Position numbers and translations under genes: made by a program
Shown here: piece after piece, positions 21,887 through 21,906 of the stretch
Layout: every line of letters starts with the position of its first letter
How positions within the stretch are numbered: the first letter of the stretch is position 1
Notes under the pieces: model-generated
Seen by the model: the letters and a program-made list of their open reading frames with translations, nothing else
Told to the model about the DNA's origin: nothing
Databases searched by the model: none
Assembly (NCBI GenBank): GCA_020024675.1
Contig: JAHHTM010000007.1
Location: 1 to 21,906, forward strand
Length of the DNA stretch: 21,906 nucleotides
Direction of reading: 5' to 3'
Origin: Muricomes sp.
GTDB lineage: Bacteria; Bacillota; Clostridia; Lachnospirales; Lachnospiraceae

Positions 21887-21906
21887 ATGTCATCTCTCCT
21901 TTATTA

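Noticed and set aside
1..21906. Mobile elements, CRISPR arrays, tRNA or rRNA genes
   Set aside because: Scanning by eye found no regular spaced repeats, transposase or integrase motifs, cloverleaf or rRNA signatures; a computed search (tRNAscan, ISfinder, CRISPR finder) would be more conclusive.

Overview
The window is AT-rich chromosomal sequence from a low-GC Firmicute, most likely a gut clostridium of the family Lachnospiraceae. The evidence is gene content and order rather than any marker RNA: DUF951 next to rpsF-ssb-rpsR, gdpP-rplI-dnaB in the usual Firmicutes order, a class B sortase, strong AGGAGG-type ribosome binding sites, a clostridial 2[4Fe-4S] ferredoxin, and a MoxR/DUF2201 pair. 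The genus cannot be fixed from the sequence alone. No rRNA, tRNA, insertion sequence, prophage gene or CRISPR array was seen, and almost all of the DNA is coding.

Layout. (1) 1-2967, plus strand: the 3' end of a VWA-type (DUF2201-like) protein, a MoxR-like AAA+ ATPase, a class B sortase and a small DUF951 protein, tightly packed and probably one operon. (2) 2964-4210: a sigma-A-type promoter overlapping the DUF951 stop, a structured leader, then rpsF-ssb-rpsR and a strong terminator. (3) 4221-5459: an AI-2E-family membrane protein with its own near-consensus promoter. (4) 5512-9478: gdpP (c-di-AMP phosphodiesterase), rplI and dnaB, ending in a terminator that works in both directions. (5) 9553-10534, minus strand: a MerR-type regulator with a coiled-coil tail and a 56-residue ferredoxin, each its own transcription unit. 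(6) 10700-11919: an orphan substrate-binding lipoprotein, convergent with the next block across a shared terminator. (7) 11925-16530, minus strand: mutS2, an OmpR-type response regulator and its histidine kinase, apparently one operon. (8) 16540-20283, plus strand: a PDZ protein with an HtrA-like fold, a YhaM-type nuclease and an RlmD-type rRNA methyltransferase. (9) 20284-21906: a folded 195-base gap, a CPA2 cation/proton antiporter, a shared bidirectional terminator and a convergent PspC-domain gene.

Most of the window is housekeeping: translation (S6, S18, L9, RlmD), replication and repair (SSB, DnaB, MutS2), RNA turnover (YhaM) and nucleotide signalling (GdpP). The most unusual points are the HtrA-like protein, in which all three catalytic-triad positions appear substituted; the rpsF leader, which can pair with its own Shine-Dalgarno sequence; the coupling of mutS2 to a two-component system, with a hairpin between regulator and kinase; and an unexplained foldable element after rlmD. 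No clearly new multi-gene system was found.
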